Of a stretch of DNA of 64,000 nt, positions 35,946 to 52,687 are shown one piece after another. The stretch's first letter is position 1. Each line of letters starts with the position of its first letter. The notes under the pieces were generated by a model. That model did no database searches. It was not told the origin of the DNA and was given only the letters and a program-made list of their open reading frames with translations. Both the position numbers and the translations under genes were made by a program. Origin of the DNA: Xiphophorus maculatus (taxonomy: Eukaryota > Chordata > Actinopteri > Cyprinodontiformes > Poeciliidae). Location: positions 17,828,015 to 17,892,014 of the forward strand of contig NC_036461.1 of the NCBI RefSeq assembly GCF_002775205.1, read 5' to 3'.

Positions 35946-36489
35946 TAAAACTCACAAGCTCTAATTCTCTCCTCCTCTCGACCACTGCTAATGCTCTGAC
36001 TCTGGTTGCTATGGTGATGTTTGCATATCCCTTCAAAATAAGATACAGATGCGCCACAAAAACGAACATTTTACTGTCGTGAAAATTTTAACTCAAGATA
36101 ACGACTAATGGGAGCCCTGAGCTTGTTTCTCTGCAACCAGATGGTCCATCTGGGAGTGATGAGAGACAATGACACCTGATGTGTTGCTTTTGCACAGGAT
36201 GCTTGGTCTCTACGTGGAGAAACAGTTTGAAGCTTCATTGCCTCATTAGCGAGCCGGTCACCATGTCATGCAGAGCTTGGACTGTGGGAATCACCTACCG
36301 GGATAAATCCATTCTTCTGTCTCTTCTCTGGGCCTTTTCACCTTCACAAACAAACTTTACAAAGACATTTGATCTGTTTCTTACTCATTTTGCTGCTTGT
36401 GGCGCTCAAGACGTAACCGAGAGAATCCGGTTAAAGGATTTTCAAAATTAAAGATCCTCCAGACTCAAATAATACATAAAACGGAAATA

Positions 36490-36577
36490 TTTAATTATTT
36501 CTTGCGCGGCCCGGTACTAATTGGTCCACGGACCGGTTACTGGCCCGCGGCCCGGGGGTTGGGGACCACTGTTCTTT
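36490..36577. mobile_element. GGCCCGG-type hAT-like transposon terminus
   Basis: The block with CCACGGACCGGTTACTGGCC, then CGGCCCGGGGGTTGGGGACC and an ACTG end is a well-known terminal sequence of non-autonomous elements in vertebrates. The opposite end was not located with confidence, so only this terminus is annotated. Confidence 0.6.
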
Positions 36578-37148
36578 AGGACGGTGACCCGTATTTCCTG
36601 TCCTGCTTTCCCTTCTGGGTCGAAGGTGTGCAGCCCTCCCCCTGGTCGTGGGCGTATTTCTAAACATCTACAATAAATATTCCAGGTGTATATTGTCACT
36701 GGAAAACTGGATTTGGTTTTTACCAGCCTACAGTTGAGCGTTATTAAAAGAGGGAGCTATAAAAATGCCACCCCATAAAGTCGACCCAACACTATTAACA
36801 GTAATACCCCATGTCCTGCAAGATTATTCATGGAAACGGCAAATATGTTTCTCCCAATTGTTTCGCAGTTTGCTTGATATCATTCCTTTACTCTCATGTT
36901 AAATATGGAGTTAAATATTCATTCAATTAACATCTAACAACATCCAATCTCGGTATCTGAGGTCAAATTTCTACTTACAATTTGCCGCTATTGACGTATT
37001 GGACAACTTCACACGCAGTCTGTTGCGTTCATTTAAATCGATTCGTACCAACACGTGACCCACTCTCTGTTTTCTGTCATTTGTGTCCCACAAAGAGAAA
37101 TAAAGCGAAATAAAGCAGTCAGAAGCTAGACATTAAAGGCTCACTTAC

Positions 37149-37330
37149 CAGAGAAAGCTTTATCCGGCATGCCAGTGGTCTGTTCGGCAGTGATTGTGCA
37201 ACATGTGCGGTTCCTGACAGTACGTCTGCACCGCCCCGCTGCGTGTTATTACCCCCCCTGAAAAGTGCGGGGAGTGGAGTGGGGTTATTAGACGGTGGTT
37301 CGTGACGTCCTCGGTGAGTCCCGATTGGCT
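37149..37330 (-). promoter_or_regulatory. Probable promoter and untranslated exon 1 of the cytokine receptor
   Basis: On the minus strand a strong donor (CTCTG then GTAAGTGA) has its last exon base at 37149. Upstream, the sequence becomes GC-rich and holds a CCAAT motif (reverse complement of ATTGG near 37323-37327) and a CRE-like GGACGTCAC near 37302-37310. This fits a short untranslated first exon spliced to the signal-peptide exon. The link is inferred from position and strand only. Confidence 0.4.
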
Positions 37331-38137
37331 TTCTTGTTCAGGTCCTTAAAAATATAGGTTTAATAAACTCTGATCTAATTGACGAAGGGCGCATATTTTC
37401 TGCATTTGGGAAGGGCAAAAAAAAAAAATCAGAGATCGTCCAAAGTTTTCTAATAAAGAATTTGTTCTTCTGCATTATCAGCTCTCCCCAATAATGCAAT
37501 AAAGAGCCGCACTTTTCGCTAAAGCGGTCTCCATTGTTACCCCAAGTTGATCATAAGAGAATTATAAGTGAAGAATGGGCCCCATGCGCGTTTCAGGATG
37601 TATCAGAGTCCTAGTTTGAAGTATTTTCCCTAACTGCATGCTTTATTTTCTGCTCTAATGAGATTCCAGTGATGAAGCAGCATGCCACATCCATAATAGC
37701 CCACTTGGTGACAGTCTTGGCTCATAAAACCAACATCAGGCACACATGGTAGGTGTGTCAGCTCCTTCAGAGGAGAGTTTACAGAAAACTATGAAGAATA
37801 CTTCAACAGAAACATAATTGTTAACTTCCTATGAGTTTCATGCACTGCAGGCCTCAGTTACCTCGGTAAGGTCCAATGTTTATTATTCAGTAAGAGACAA
37901 CGATGGGACCCAACCTCAAAGTTACACCTGACAGAAAATGTTAGAAGGACTCAATTTATATGGTTTTTTTAGAACCATACTGACCTCTCAAAGAAGCTTT
38001 ACACTAGAGCCGCATTTGTGCAGTCGCAGGACACAAATGTGCACATTCACATGCACATTCACATTCATACACCGACATGCAAACTGGTAGGTAATTTGGG
38101 ATTAAATACTTTTCCTTTTAAACGGTTCTTCTTGTAC

Positions 38138-38230
38138 TTTAATTTGCAGGAGGTCAGACAGGAGAGAAGGAGGGAAGACATGCAGCAAAGGTCCCAGAGT
38201 TGGGAACTGAACCCAGGACCACTTTATGAA
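38138..38230 (+). repeat. SINE-like fragment (GACATGCAGCAAAGGTC family), truncated
   Basis: It contains GGAGGGAAGACATGCAGCAA followed by a GGGAACTGAACCCAGGACCA block. These match the corresponding parts of the longer copy at 49325-49505. The GGGAACTGAACC piece resembles a tRNA-type B-box region. Truncated at the 3' side. Confidence 0.6.
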
Positions 38231-38559
38231 AGACTAATAGGCTTTTGAGAGTCTGATCTACATCGACTCTACGCAACCAGTTATTAAGGTCATCAGTTTT
38301 CCACACGAGGGCAATCAGGCTTGTATCTTTTTCACCTGGTAAATGAAATCGTAATTTGATATTTTTTTCCTATTATTATTACTTTTTCTCATCTGTTTTA
38401 AAAAGTTGTTTGAAAATCTGATATATTTAAAATGCAATAAAATCAAATTATTTGCATATTAATTAAGCTTAGTTTTTTTTGGGGGGGGGAAGTACCAATT
38501 TTAACTGCACTAAAGAATTTTTAAAGAGGTTAAACATGGATTAAAATAGCATGATGATG

Positions 38560-38745
38560 TAATGGTAAATAACCGCATCATCCGTGAACCATAGTTGGAG
38601 CTATGCTAGCTATTTGTTTATTTAAATTGAAAATAAGACATGGTCCCAATGTTAACCCTTGAGGAACACCCAAACAGACTTTATAAAGATCAAACGGTTT
38701 GGATATACGTACAAAAAGCACAGTACATCCTTTGTTCCCATAGCG
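38560..38745 (-). pseudogene. LINE reverse transcriptase fragment
   Basis: The minus-strand frame contains VCLGVPQGLTLGPCLIF, matching the conserved GVPQGSxLGPxLF block of non-LTR retrotransposon reverse transcriptases. The YADD catalytic block is not preserved. It is a short, degraded relic downstream of theg. Confidence 0.7.
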
Positions 38746-39074
38746 ATAATGACGTTGTTTGTAACAGATGTGATGGCAGTTATTGTGCCGTGTCAAAGAT
38801 ACTTGTCTGTAACAACCTTAATAGAAACTACTTAACCTATAGATTTAAATATTTTAGCTGTGATTAAACATCTTCGCATATGGTGATAACTGACTTTAAG
38901 ACAACTGTAAAACTGTTACCAGACTTGATGAGCTAGGATTCAACCCACAAAAAACACAAAGATTAATAACTCAGGCAATAGGCAGAGCTGGCAAATTTAC
39001 TGCTGTTTGGAATGAAATGATCTCAGCAAGACGTTTGGTGGTGAAACTAAGAACAACGAACACCTCTCTAGGGA

Positions 39075-41862
39075 CTACATGTAGTGGCGTGATACCTTTG
39101 GAGTGCATTTTCGAGGCAGAGGTACAGAGAGCTGCAATGTCCGAGGAGAGGGGTTAACACAGAGAGCTGCATGGCTAACAACAAATGGGTCATAACCGTC
39201 ATACACATCTTTCCGTATTTTGGGGCAGGAAAGTTCAAGAAGTCTCTTGGAGGGTATGTAATTTCTGGCTGAGATGGAAACTGGCCAGCATGCTGAGCGA
39301 TGCCTCTGATACAGCGGATGCTCTGCCCTTGGAACTATAAAGACAAATGCAATCAACAACAAGCAGAGCAACGGCAACATCTCACCAAAAACATTGCATG
39401 TGAAACTTACACTCACTCGCTAGCATGCTTAGATGGATCGAGGTCAAATGGGTTATAGGCCGAGGTTCAGATTTGTTGTTAGGTTCAGGTTCAGGACATC
39501 GCATCCTTGGCTGGGCGAGCTTGCAAATTCGGGGGGAGGCCACTGCCGTCAGCGACGCTTTACTCACCTACAGAAAACACAACGCAGATAGAGTAGCTCT
39601 AGAAAAGTTAGGATCGTAAAGTGTTATTGCCTCACTCTCCTCCCCGACTCTCCCGGTTAACCATCAGGAGGAACGGTAAAGCTTGTCAGAGTCGATGGGA
39701 GGATGGATGGAGCTAAATACTGGGTGTAGTACTAACCGGTAACGTAATTACAGCCACTACCGTAGTACCTATGCATAACATTTATATTTGAGACAATTTA
39801 AATGTTATTAGGTCAACAACTACAATAGCCAAAAACACAAACATTTGTCCAATAATATAGTTATTGGAAATTATTGGTCCAGATTTAAAACGCAACAACT
39901 GCGGCAGATAATGAAATACTAAATAAATGATCCATTTCTTGGAAGTAAAATACTTTTTTGCAGTTTTGGGTTCAATGGATATTACATACAGTCATTCAAA
40001 CATAAGCACTCTCTCCGTGAATATGTTTGTCACACCTATTTAGAGAATTATTTGTTGTACTATTCACTTGAAACGGTTTTAAATAACGCAGCAATGTGGA
40101 GTCATGATTTTAGATTATGTGATCCTTTATTTTATTTACTACATGTTGTACAATCAAAAATTTTGCTACATCATTAGTTGGGGATTATGTAATTGGTTTT
40201 ATTACATTTAAAATGGCTAAAATTATTACACTTTTGGCTGTTATTACTGGTTGCTGCAAAGAACATTCTGTTAGAGTTTTTGCAAAGTGCGAGACTCAAG
40301 TGGAGGTTCATGTTCTAGCAGGTTATGACCCTAAACCTACAGAAATTAGGATGTTGTGAGTATCAAGCCCACTGCAATATAATATGACTAAAACTCAGAT
40401 CCTGAAGATGGTATGCATCATTAAACTCTTCCTGTTGTTTTACAGCATATTGGTGTATGCAAGTATCTGAATCGATCGAACAACTGTTTGTCCCTCTTTC
40501 TATCATCTTCTGCCTACATGAGATTGGCTTATAGAGGTAACAGACTCATGGGAAAACCCACACATCTCTCAACTATCTCAAACTATGCAGTTCCTCACAG
40601 GAGGCTGTACACTCTCAGACCAGAGTGTACGTATATGTAAATAGCTACTTCAGTGAGATCTAGGTTTATCTCCAGGATTTATTCCTGGAGATAAAGATAA
40701 GCATGAAAATTCTTGATTTCTCGACTTTTAAATCTTGTGCAGTAACTACGGACTCTTAATCTCACTCCACCCTTCCCGTATTTACGAAAAAAAACTAAGG
40801 AGACTAAATCATTTAAACCCACCTGCCCAAGGAGGAGACTGATAATGAGGATTCAGAAACAAAACTTTTATATCTGTTGGTTCAGCAGGAAACAAAACAG
40901 AAGAAATCAGAGTCAAGTGTGCCCACAAGTGTAAAATTTAGTGTACAGGTGCTCTTCAGACCTGATATTCAGGTCTTTTTTTTGTGAGTTGTATGTAGAA
41001 AAGAGGCACAATGGGCTACCTCTGGTCACCAGTACAGCAGATTTTAGACATGTACATGTTGCTACTCACAGGTGTTGGTAGAGGGAGTTCAGGCTGCCAC
41101 CCTGTTGCATGGGGCCGAGGTTGAGCCAGTTGACATAATCGTTCAGATGGGAAGGCATGGAGAGCCCATTTGCTGAGCTTCGTTTTGGGAGCAAGCCTAA
41201 AAGAAAAGATAGAAAGAGACACTTTGATCTAGTCATAGTAATATAAAAATGTATGTGGCAAAAATGATAGGAAAGGGAGGCTGACTAGATGAGACATACA
41301 GATTTACTTTCCTTTATTTGTTTATAGTAACTATTTGATATACATAACATGACATGAAAGATGTTTAGCGACATAGTATATTTTTCAAAACGAGAGATAG
41401 GAAAGATTAAGACAAGTTATAGATAGTACATCAGAGTGCATTTACATGGTAAAATAAAAAAGAACAGAAATCAGAAGAAGTCAGGTTCATTCTTCAAACT
41501 GCTATATTTACCGGATACGAGAAGTTCGAGTTCTGGTCAAGTCTGCCCAAGTAGGGGCCAACTCTGTGAGAAGCAAGGAAAAACAAAAACAATGCTGTAG
41601 CATCACAACAAAAATTTGTGATTTCATACCAAAGAAATTGGGCAAAAATAGAAACCATACTGGGTTGCTTGGTGGCTTCTGTCTTCACAGATGGTTTTCT
41701 TTCGAGCCACTGAACAGTTTGACTGAAAAACAAGAGGAGGCTCACTTAAAAACAAGAGAGAAACTGAACAGCAGCAGCTTTTGGTGTTAGTTATTCTTAC
41801 CGGTCCAGATATTTGAGCTGGTCAGATGTACTGTCAGATGGTTGCTGAATTTCAGGTCCCAT
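39075..41862 (-). CDS. theg: THEG-repeat protein (sperm microtubule-associated protein 2-like), six coding exons, 237 aa in this model
   Basis: Exons: 41862-41801, 41722-41661, 41563-41512, 41196-41070, 39567-39417, 39334-39075, all GT-AG and in frame to a TAG stop. The product carries spaced THEG motifs: SRIRLAPK (about 57-64), SERLCQLAQPR (76-86), SPRICKLAQPR (112-122), SKRLLELSCPKIRK (180-193) and SPRTLQLSVP (214-223). THEG is a spermatid protein associated with axonemal microtubules in mammals. Human THEG lies on 19p13.3 close to PLPP2, matching the plpp2-like exon in this window. The start is uncertain: the frame stays open upstream of 41862, and possible acceptors lie at 41870-41895, so one or more 5' exons may be missing. 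The human protein is longer (about 380 residues). Confidence 0.8.
40665..40695. repeat. Palindrome, 13-bp arms, 5-nt loop
   Basis: Arms 40665-40677 (TTTATCTCCAGGA) and 40683-40695 are exact complements. It lies in the large theg intron between exons 4 and 5. Confidence 0.85.
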
Positions 41863-42118
41863 GACAGCAGTATAGGCTGATGACACACACTTTGGAAAAA
41901 ATGTCAAGACATATACATTCCTAATATTGTAATCACACAATTCAATGTATCTAATGGGTATTTTATATGCTAAGACAACATGAAGCAGTGAGAGCCTAGT
42001 CACTAAGTGGAAAGACGCTAATACATGGTTTTCAAAACCTTTTACAAAACTAAATCTAAAATAATGTATATAAGGAACACATAATATACATTATGTATAT
42101 TTGGCTTAATTCATTAAA

Positions 42119-42241
42119 TCAAATGGATTTACCAAATCAAATCCATTTGACTTGGCAAGCCAAAATAAAATCCAGTGCAACCTTTTGCCTTCTGATATTA
42201 CACAAAGTATTTAGTAAATACGGTAAAACTTTGTGTAATGT
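42119..42241. repeat. Two adjacent short inverted repeats upstream of theg
   Basis: First hairpin: 42119-42130 (TCAAATGGATTT) pairs with 42139-42150. Second: TTACACAAAGT (about 42199-42209) pairs with ACTTTGTGTAA (about 42229-42239). They may be the interior of a small non-autonomous element. No ends were identified. Confidence 0.6.
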
Positions 42242-42329
42242 GTTCTCAGACAGGCCCATGCTAAAGGTAGAGATAATTTAGAAACAATATTCAAAAATTT
42301 TGGACATTGTCAATTCATGATTAGTAAAT

Positions 42330-42560
42330 GGAAATACTATAGTATGGGGTGTGCAGTTAGCACTGTTGCCTTGCAGCAAGAAGATATGGGGTTCTTTCTT
42401 CATGGAGTTTGCATGTTTCCTCTGTGTTTGCTTGAGTTTTCTCCTGGTTCTCTGATCACATTAATTAGCTTCTCTAAAATTGCCTTCAGGTGTGAGTCAC
42501 CTTGTCCAGAGTTTTCCCAGCCTCATGCCCGAAGACAGATGGAGATAGTCACCAGTCTCA
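42330..42560 (+). repeat. Teleost interspersed repeat (GCACTGTTGCCTTGCAGC family)
   Basis: It reads AGCACTGTTGCCTTGCAGCA, then ATGGAGTTTGCATGTTTCCT, then a TTGCCTTCAGGTGTGAGTCA block and a CCGAAGACAGATGGAGATAG end. These are the standard landmarks of a repeat found in very high copy number in fish. The copy is diverged and truncated at both ends. Confidence 0.75.
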
Positions 42561-43236
42561 AAGCAAGGTTGCATGGGTAAGAGGTTGCACCCAACCTCTG
42601 ACCCAAATCATAAGTCTTGATTAGGAGTCAGGTCCAACCGGCTTCAGCTTTGGGTAAGCCGAAACAACTTAAAATAACATTGATAGTCTCTCTCTTTGTC
42701 ATATGAAAATGCCAAGAATGAGCTATAAAGCAAACGTTAGCTAAAGTACTGTCACTAGCATGGGCTATCAGTAGCATGTTGTGCACCAGTACAAAGTAAA
42801 CAGCAGTGTAAAGGCTAACACAAGCCACAATGCTAAGATTTGCTAAAATACAGTGGATAGTGTAAACAATTTACAACCATGATGTGTGTAAAAACAGAAG
42901 CAATAAAACAGTAAAGAGACGTTTTTCCATGAAGGTGAGTAAATTTTGCTACTAAGCATCAAACATCGACCACTGTGGCTAGCTAATATCCAGAGGAAAC
43001 ACATGCCATCTAACACAGCACGGATTTACTCTGATTGCTTTACTATCCATATGGATAAGGATATATTAATAATTATAAAAATAATAATATGTTTTATTCA
43101 TAAGACCTTTTACACCTTGACATCTCAAAGGGTTACAAAAGTCTAAAAACAAAACAAGCAATTGCAATGGATAAAAATAAACACATAAATAAATGAAAGA
43201 GGTTCAAATAAACATCTAAGTGAACCAAAAATGTGG

Positions 43237-44000
43237 CTAAAAAGAAATGTTCTTAAAATAGTCAGTGGACTCTGGCGCCCTCAGAGTGTCAGGAAGGGCA
43301 TGCCATAGATGTGGAGTGGTAGCGCAGAAGGCCTCAGTTTGGTTTTCGGTGTGTGGAGAAGGTTTGAGAGTGGAGTGGTGCAAGCAAGTTGTGCTTTGAG
43401 GGTTAAGCAGTTCTTTGAAATAGGTGGGGGCATTTCTGTAGATGAATTGGTGTGAGAGGAGGGAAATCTTGTATTCAATCGTGGTGGAAACGGGAAGCCA
43501 GTGGAGACAGTGGAGGTTTGAGGTCATGTTTGTACACTCTCATCAGTACCCCAGCTGCAACATTCTGGATATAGTGGAGCTTCTGCAGAATCTTTCTAGG
43601 AAACCAAATGAGAAGTGTGTGCGCAGTCTGCAGGTGACAAAGGCATGGGCCCGTTTTTTTTTACATCTGAGGGGGAGAGAATGGGACGGATTTTGGAAAT
43701 GGTGAAAGAAGGGGGTTGACATGAGATTCAAAAGTGAGCTGTGGATCCAGTTTTACACTAAGATTTGTGACTGCTAATGAAAGAAGAATATTGGAAGCAG
43801 AGAAGAAGTTGCTGGTTATGGATGATGATTGGGTCTGATGAGAGGATGGCTTCAGTTTTGGAGCTGAGGAGTTGGAGAAAGTTCTGCTGCAGCCAGACCT
43901 TTATTTCCTCCAAGCAAGTGTTGAGTTTTGATGAGGTTGCTGGTGATGAATAAGGCTGGGTTGCAACTGTGGCATTTACAGAAAGTATTAAACATGAACA
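43237..44000 (-). pseudogene. L2/CR1-type LINE ORF2 C-terminal remnant
   Basis: On the minus strand, about 43855-43930 encodes LNTCLEEIKVWLQQNFLQLL and an SKTEAIL block, the segment just after the catalytic motif in L2-like reverse transcriptases. After frame breaks, 43237-43527 encodes LHCLHWLPVSTTIEYKISLL, an NAPTYFKELL block and an FCATTPHLWHALPDTLR block. This is the conserved C-terminal end of such proteins. Multiple frameshifts and 5' truncation show it is dead. It lies upstream of theg. Confidence 0.8.
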
Positions 44001-44936
44001 TAAATTATAGATGTGCAAATATTTTTTTTTTCTGGCTGCAACAACTGTGTTTGAGCAAAAAAAAAATATATATAAAAATTTAACTTGCATTCAGTCGCTG
44101 CTGTAATTCAGCACATGCGATCACTGCTTATGTGCCCATATTTATAATCACTTGATTTTAAACAGTACCTGTTTAAGTTTATTTGATTTTTTTATTTATT
44201 ATAGCTTTATCACTTTATTTTTATGCTTTCTTTTATCTCATTTATCTCTGATGTTCAGCACTTGTTTCAGCTGTATAAAATAAAATTGGTATTGTTGCTA
44301 ATTATGATTTATTATTATGCGTCACACATAGCCTGTAATAGAGAAGACAGACATTCCAGCTGATAGGCCTTCGTCTTGATATTGAGACTTTTTTTCTTTT
44401 TATTGCCGTTTCTGGCGATTACACTTACAATTTGCGCAATAGATAGAGTCTTTCCGGACACGGATCAACTTCACGCTCTTAAAATACAACCATCATTCCC
44501 CTCATTAAAGCTCCGTCGGTAAACACAAATGACTAGCTGACTACTTTCATAAGATGTGCTATTGCTCTACACTGAATTAATTCTCCTGAAGCGCAGAAAA
44601 AGCCTTGGAAAAACAAATTTAAGGATTGTTTAATGCTCCTGCTATGTAGCGCTGTTTACCGTTTGCCCACCAAGTTGGCGCATTTCTGGGGTAACCTACT
44701 TCCGGGTCGGGCTTTTGCGAGAACTATCTACTCTGGACTTTATTTGGAAAGCCTAAAGTGGTTGTCAATTTAGGGCTGGTCAAATGCGGAGCTTACCCCC
44801 TTCTGTCTTCTGCCAGCTTGCCTCTAGGCGGCGTACTCGTGCCAATTTTAGGTCTCCATTGCTACGAACACTGGCTGCCCTGGTCAGCACTCTGTTGCTA
44901 TGGTAATTAACCCCACTGACACACAGGTCCGGATGG

Positions 44937-45867
44937 AATTCTAGAGCTAGCTAGTAGTGATGGGATTTTCGGCTCCTTTTCGAGATGCGGCTCTAATGGC
45001 TCTTCTTACTGTGGAGAGCCGGCTCTTTCGGCTCCCCATATATATTTTTGACATTATTAATTAATTAATAGCTTAAACCTAATTTTATAATATTTTGTTT
45101 CATTATTGACATTGTTAAGCACTTATGATGAGTAAAAATGCCGGATAACAATGCTATAGCAATACCGATGCGTGTGATGTCTGCATGGGCCTGTGCAGGT
45201 TGTTTGTCGAGCCTGCACGATAGGAAATGCTGACTTTGCACAGTCTGCACTCTGCCCTGGAGCTTAATGTAGCATTAAAATGAGTCCAAATCTTGCTCCG
45301 TTTTCTGTCACTCATTTATTTTCACCTATTCAGTTCTCACACTGACTCCCCTTCTTTCTGTGCTTCTTGACCGCTGAGTGAGTGTCTGTACATAAACACC
45401 TGCCGACGAACGCTATACAGCTTGGCCAGTTGCCTGCCGTTTCCACAAAAAAAGTGGAGATAAACTTTTTTTTCAGTGTTTTCCCCGCCACATTATTAAT
45501 TGAAACTATGTGTGATTGGTCAGATGTGTGGAGCACACCTTGACATGAGGGCAGTGGACCGACAGAGGAAAAAAACTCTCCGCTCTAGCACTGGCAGTAG
45601 AGCGAAACGCGCAAGGAGAGGGAGAAGGGGGGAGAGAGACAGCGAGGCACCGCAGGACAAAAAAAAAAACGATGTGGGGAAAAACTATCGGCTCTGGCAC
45701 TTGCAGAGCACAAGCACAACGACAGGGAGGCGGAGAGACAGCGATATACTGTAGAAAAAAACCCGGCTCCCATTGTGGAGCCGGTTCCAATCGTTCACTT
45801 CAAAGAGCCGGCTCTTAGAGCCGGATCGTTCGCGACCGACACATCACTAAATTCTAGAGCTAGCTAG
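44937..45867. mobile_element. hAT-like non-autonomous element (TAGTGATG...CATCACTA) with an 18-bp flanking direct repeat
   Basis: The element occupies 44955-45849. Its ends are TAGTGATGGG and ACATCACTA, and its sub-terminal regions carry many GGCTCTTTCGGCTCC-type motifs in inverted orientation (44970-45040 and 45760-45835). It is flanked on both sides by the identical 18-mer AATTCTAGAGCTAGCTAG (44937-44954 and 45850-45867). The interior contains two diverged copies of a roughly 100-base purine-rich segment (about 45565-45765). No transposase frame is present. hAT elements usually make 8-bp duplications, so the longer direct repeat is unusual. Confidence 0.75.
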
Positions 45868-47030
45868 TCTGACTCAAGAAAAGCGGTCCGAATAACATCT
45901 TCCCGTTCAGGAACACTACAGTGGTATCGGAACCATCTTGGTCGAGGGCCGTCTGTCTTCTTCGACTGTGCCTCATTCACAGTGAAAGCACGTCGGTGTG
46001 TGCAGTCCGTTGGTCATGACCAGGCGATGTCAGAAGAGCGATATTTGTAAGGGAACAAGGGGAGGTAAGAAAATAATAATAATAATAATAATAATAAAAT
46101 TGGTCAGTCAGCGACAAACCCACTGACTGCCTCTCTTGTTGGTCGTCAGTTGCACCCAGCCACACTGAAATACGACTTTTCCCAAAAAACTTTGGGGCGA
46201 TTTGGAGGCCACTTGTGGAAAAACCGTATGCGGAATATGCTGGTTTTTTTTTTTTTTTTTTTTAACAGAGTACATAATTATCTCTGCGAACACAGAGTTA
46301 AATGACGTTTCTATGACGACACCGAAAATCCTCATGATTTTTTTTCCAACACCTGCCTCAAGTCTTGGGCGATTTTTGTGGCCATGGTAACTCGAAAAGC
46401 CAACACAGGTAACGGCACACATCGGGATTTCGAGCCGCAGGTTCTGATATTCTGGGCTACAGTTCGGGCTCGCATTAATTTCTGAACGTTGAGGAGGAGA
46501 ATAATAGGTGCCTGCTTGCATTGATATAGCAGAACCCAATAAGATAAAATACAATTTTTTAAAAAAAGATTTGGACGAGTATTATTCACAGCAGCAGACA
46601 AAAGGTCCATAATAACTCTGAAAGTGGTCGAAACTTCACAACTCAGTTGGGAAAATATCTTAGGATAACTAATGAACAGGGAATGCCACAAATCTGACCG
46701 TAGCGAAAGAGTGGAAATAAAAATAAAATAAATTTTAGAAAGAAAGCCACAAGAAGTTGAGATTGCTCCAAGACATTAAGGCAAAAACAAACATGTGGGA
46801 GAAGGTGTTCTGGTTAGGTGAGACCAAGGCTGAACTCTCTGGCCTGTAATTGGGACTCTGTGGTGGAAAGCCAACACTGCACAACACCTTGAACACACCT
46901 TGACTTATGATTTCCCTCAATTAACATTTAATTTGCAGTCATTACAACATGCGTCAGGTTTTTTAAAGTTAAATAACACATATTTGCTATTGAAAATAAA
47001 AAAAACAGCACAAAGTGGAAAACAGAACAC
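45868..47030. other. Intergenic stretch between the hAT-like element and shd
   Basis: No recognisable gene. It holds an (AAT)n run at 46076-46098 and a T-run at 46242-46263. Open frames at 46108-46691 on the minus strand have no supporting motif. Confidence 0.5.
46076..46098. repeat. (AAT)n microsatellite
   Basis: A run of AAT/ATA trinucleotide units in non-coding DNA between theg and shd. Confidence 0.9.
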
Positions 47031-47031
47031 C

Positions 47032-47037
47032 TTTATT
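47032..47037 (-). terminator. Probable polyadenylation signal of shd
   Basis: Minus-strand AATAAA about 660 bases downstream of the shd stop codon at 47694-47696. The intervening sequence would be the 3' untranslated region. No transcript support is available. Confidence 0.5.
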
Positions 47038-47693
47038 TTTAGCTTACATTTAGAGTTGTATAAAATAGCACAGTAAATAACCTACCAAAGTTTCTTTGAT
47101 AATCAGGACCACAAAGCCATAATATAACACTGTAGTAAATACTCTCTAAACTAGTATTGCAGGAGTTTGTTGTCAAGTTAACGAGTCATGTTTACCTGAC
47201 ACAGCAACATGACAAAACAAGAACACTGCAGGGTGCATGGCTGCAACATTGCAGGACATTCACAAGCCTCTGAAAACCAGAGTCCAAGGAAGCAAAGGCT
47301 GACTGATACTGATGTAGTGTTTGGGTTATTTATAATAGATATTTCAAGGGCAATAATAGTGTTGGTTGTTGCTGTAGAAACATTTTGACTGTGGTTTTAA
47401 TAACCTGGCTATCTAGTGAAAACCACATGAGAGTAACGGGAGAAAGACAAAAAATGTTATGGTTTATCGGCACAAACTAAAGTATCCTTCGACTGCATGA
47501 AGCTCTTTAAAACGCCATTCTTGATATTAAAACAAAGATTTCATTCCAACACATTGAAAACATGGCACCAAGCAACTTCTTCAGGGCAGCGTTTGGAGGG
47601 TTGCAGTGGAGAAATGTGAAGACGTAATCTGTAAATGTTGAGTAGACATTGCTTTCAGTAGCACCAGGCGGAACAGGAGCGTGTGCGTCGGCG

Positions 47694-52687
<4,994 letters not shown>

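Larger units (their letters stand above)
33312..37148 (-). other. Upstream intron of the receptor gene (inferred), transposon-rich
   Basis: Between the signal-peptide exon and the inferred untranslated exon at 37149 I find no receptor coding sequence. The interval holds a LINE fragment (about 34767-35275), a palindrome (35330-35366), a second copy of repeat family A (about 35350-35945) and a GGCCCGG-type transposon end near 36510-36577. It would be removed as an intron if the 5' exon is correct. Confidence 0.45.

Noticed and set aside
45500-45790. Open frames of 84-95 residues on both strands
   Set aside because: They lie within the hAT-like element and reflect its purine-rich internal repeats. 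No transposase motif is present.
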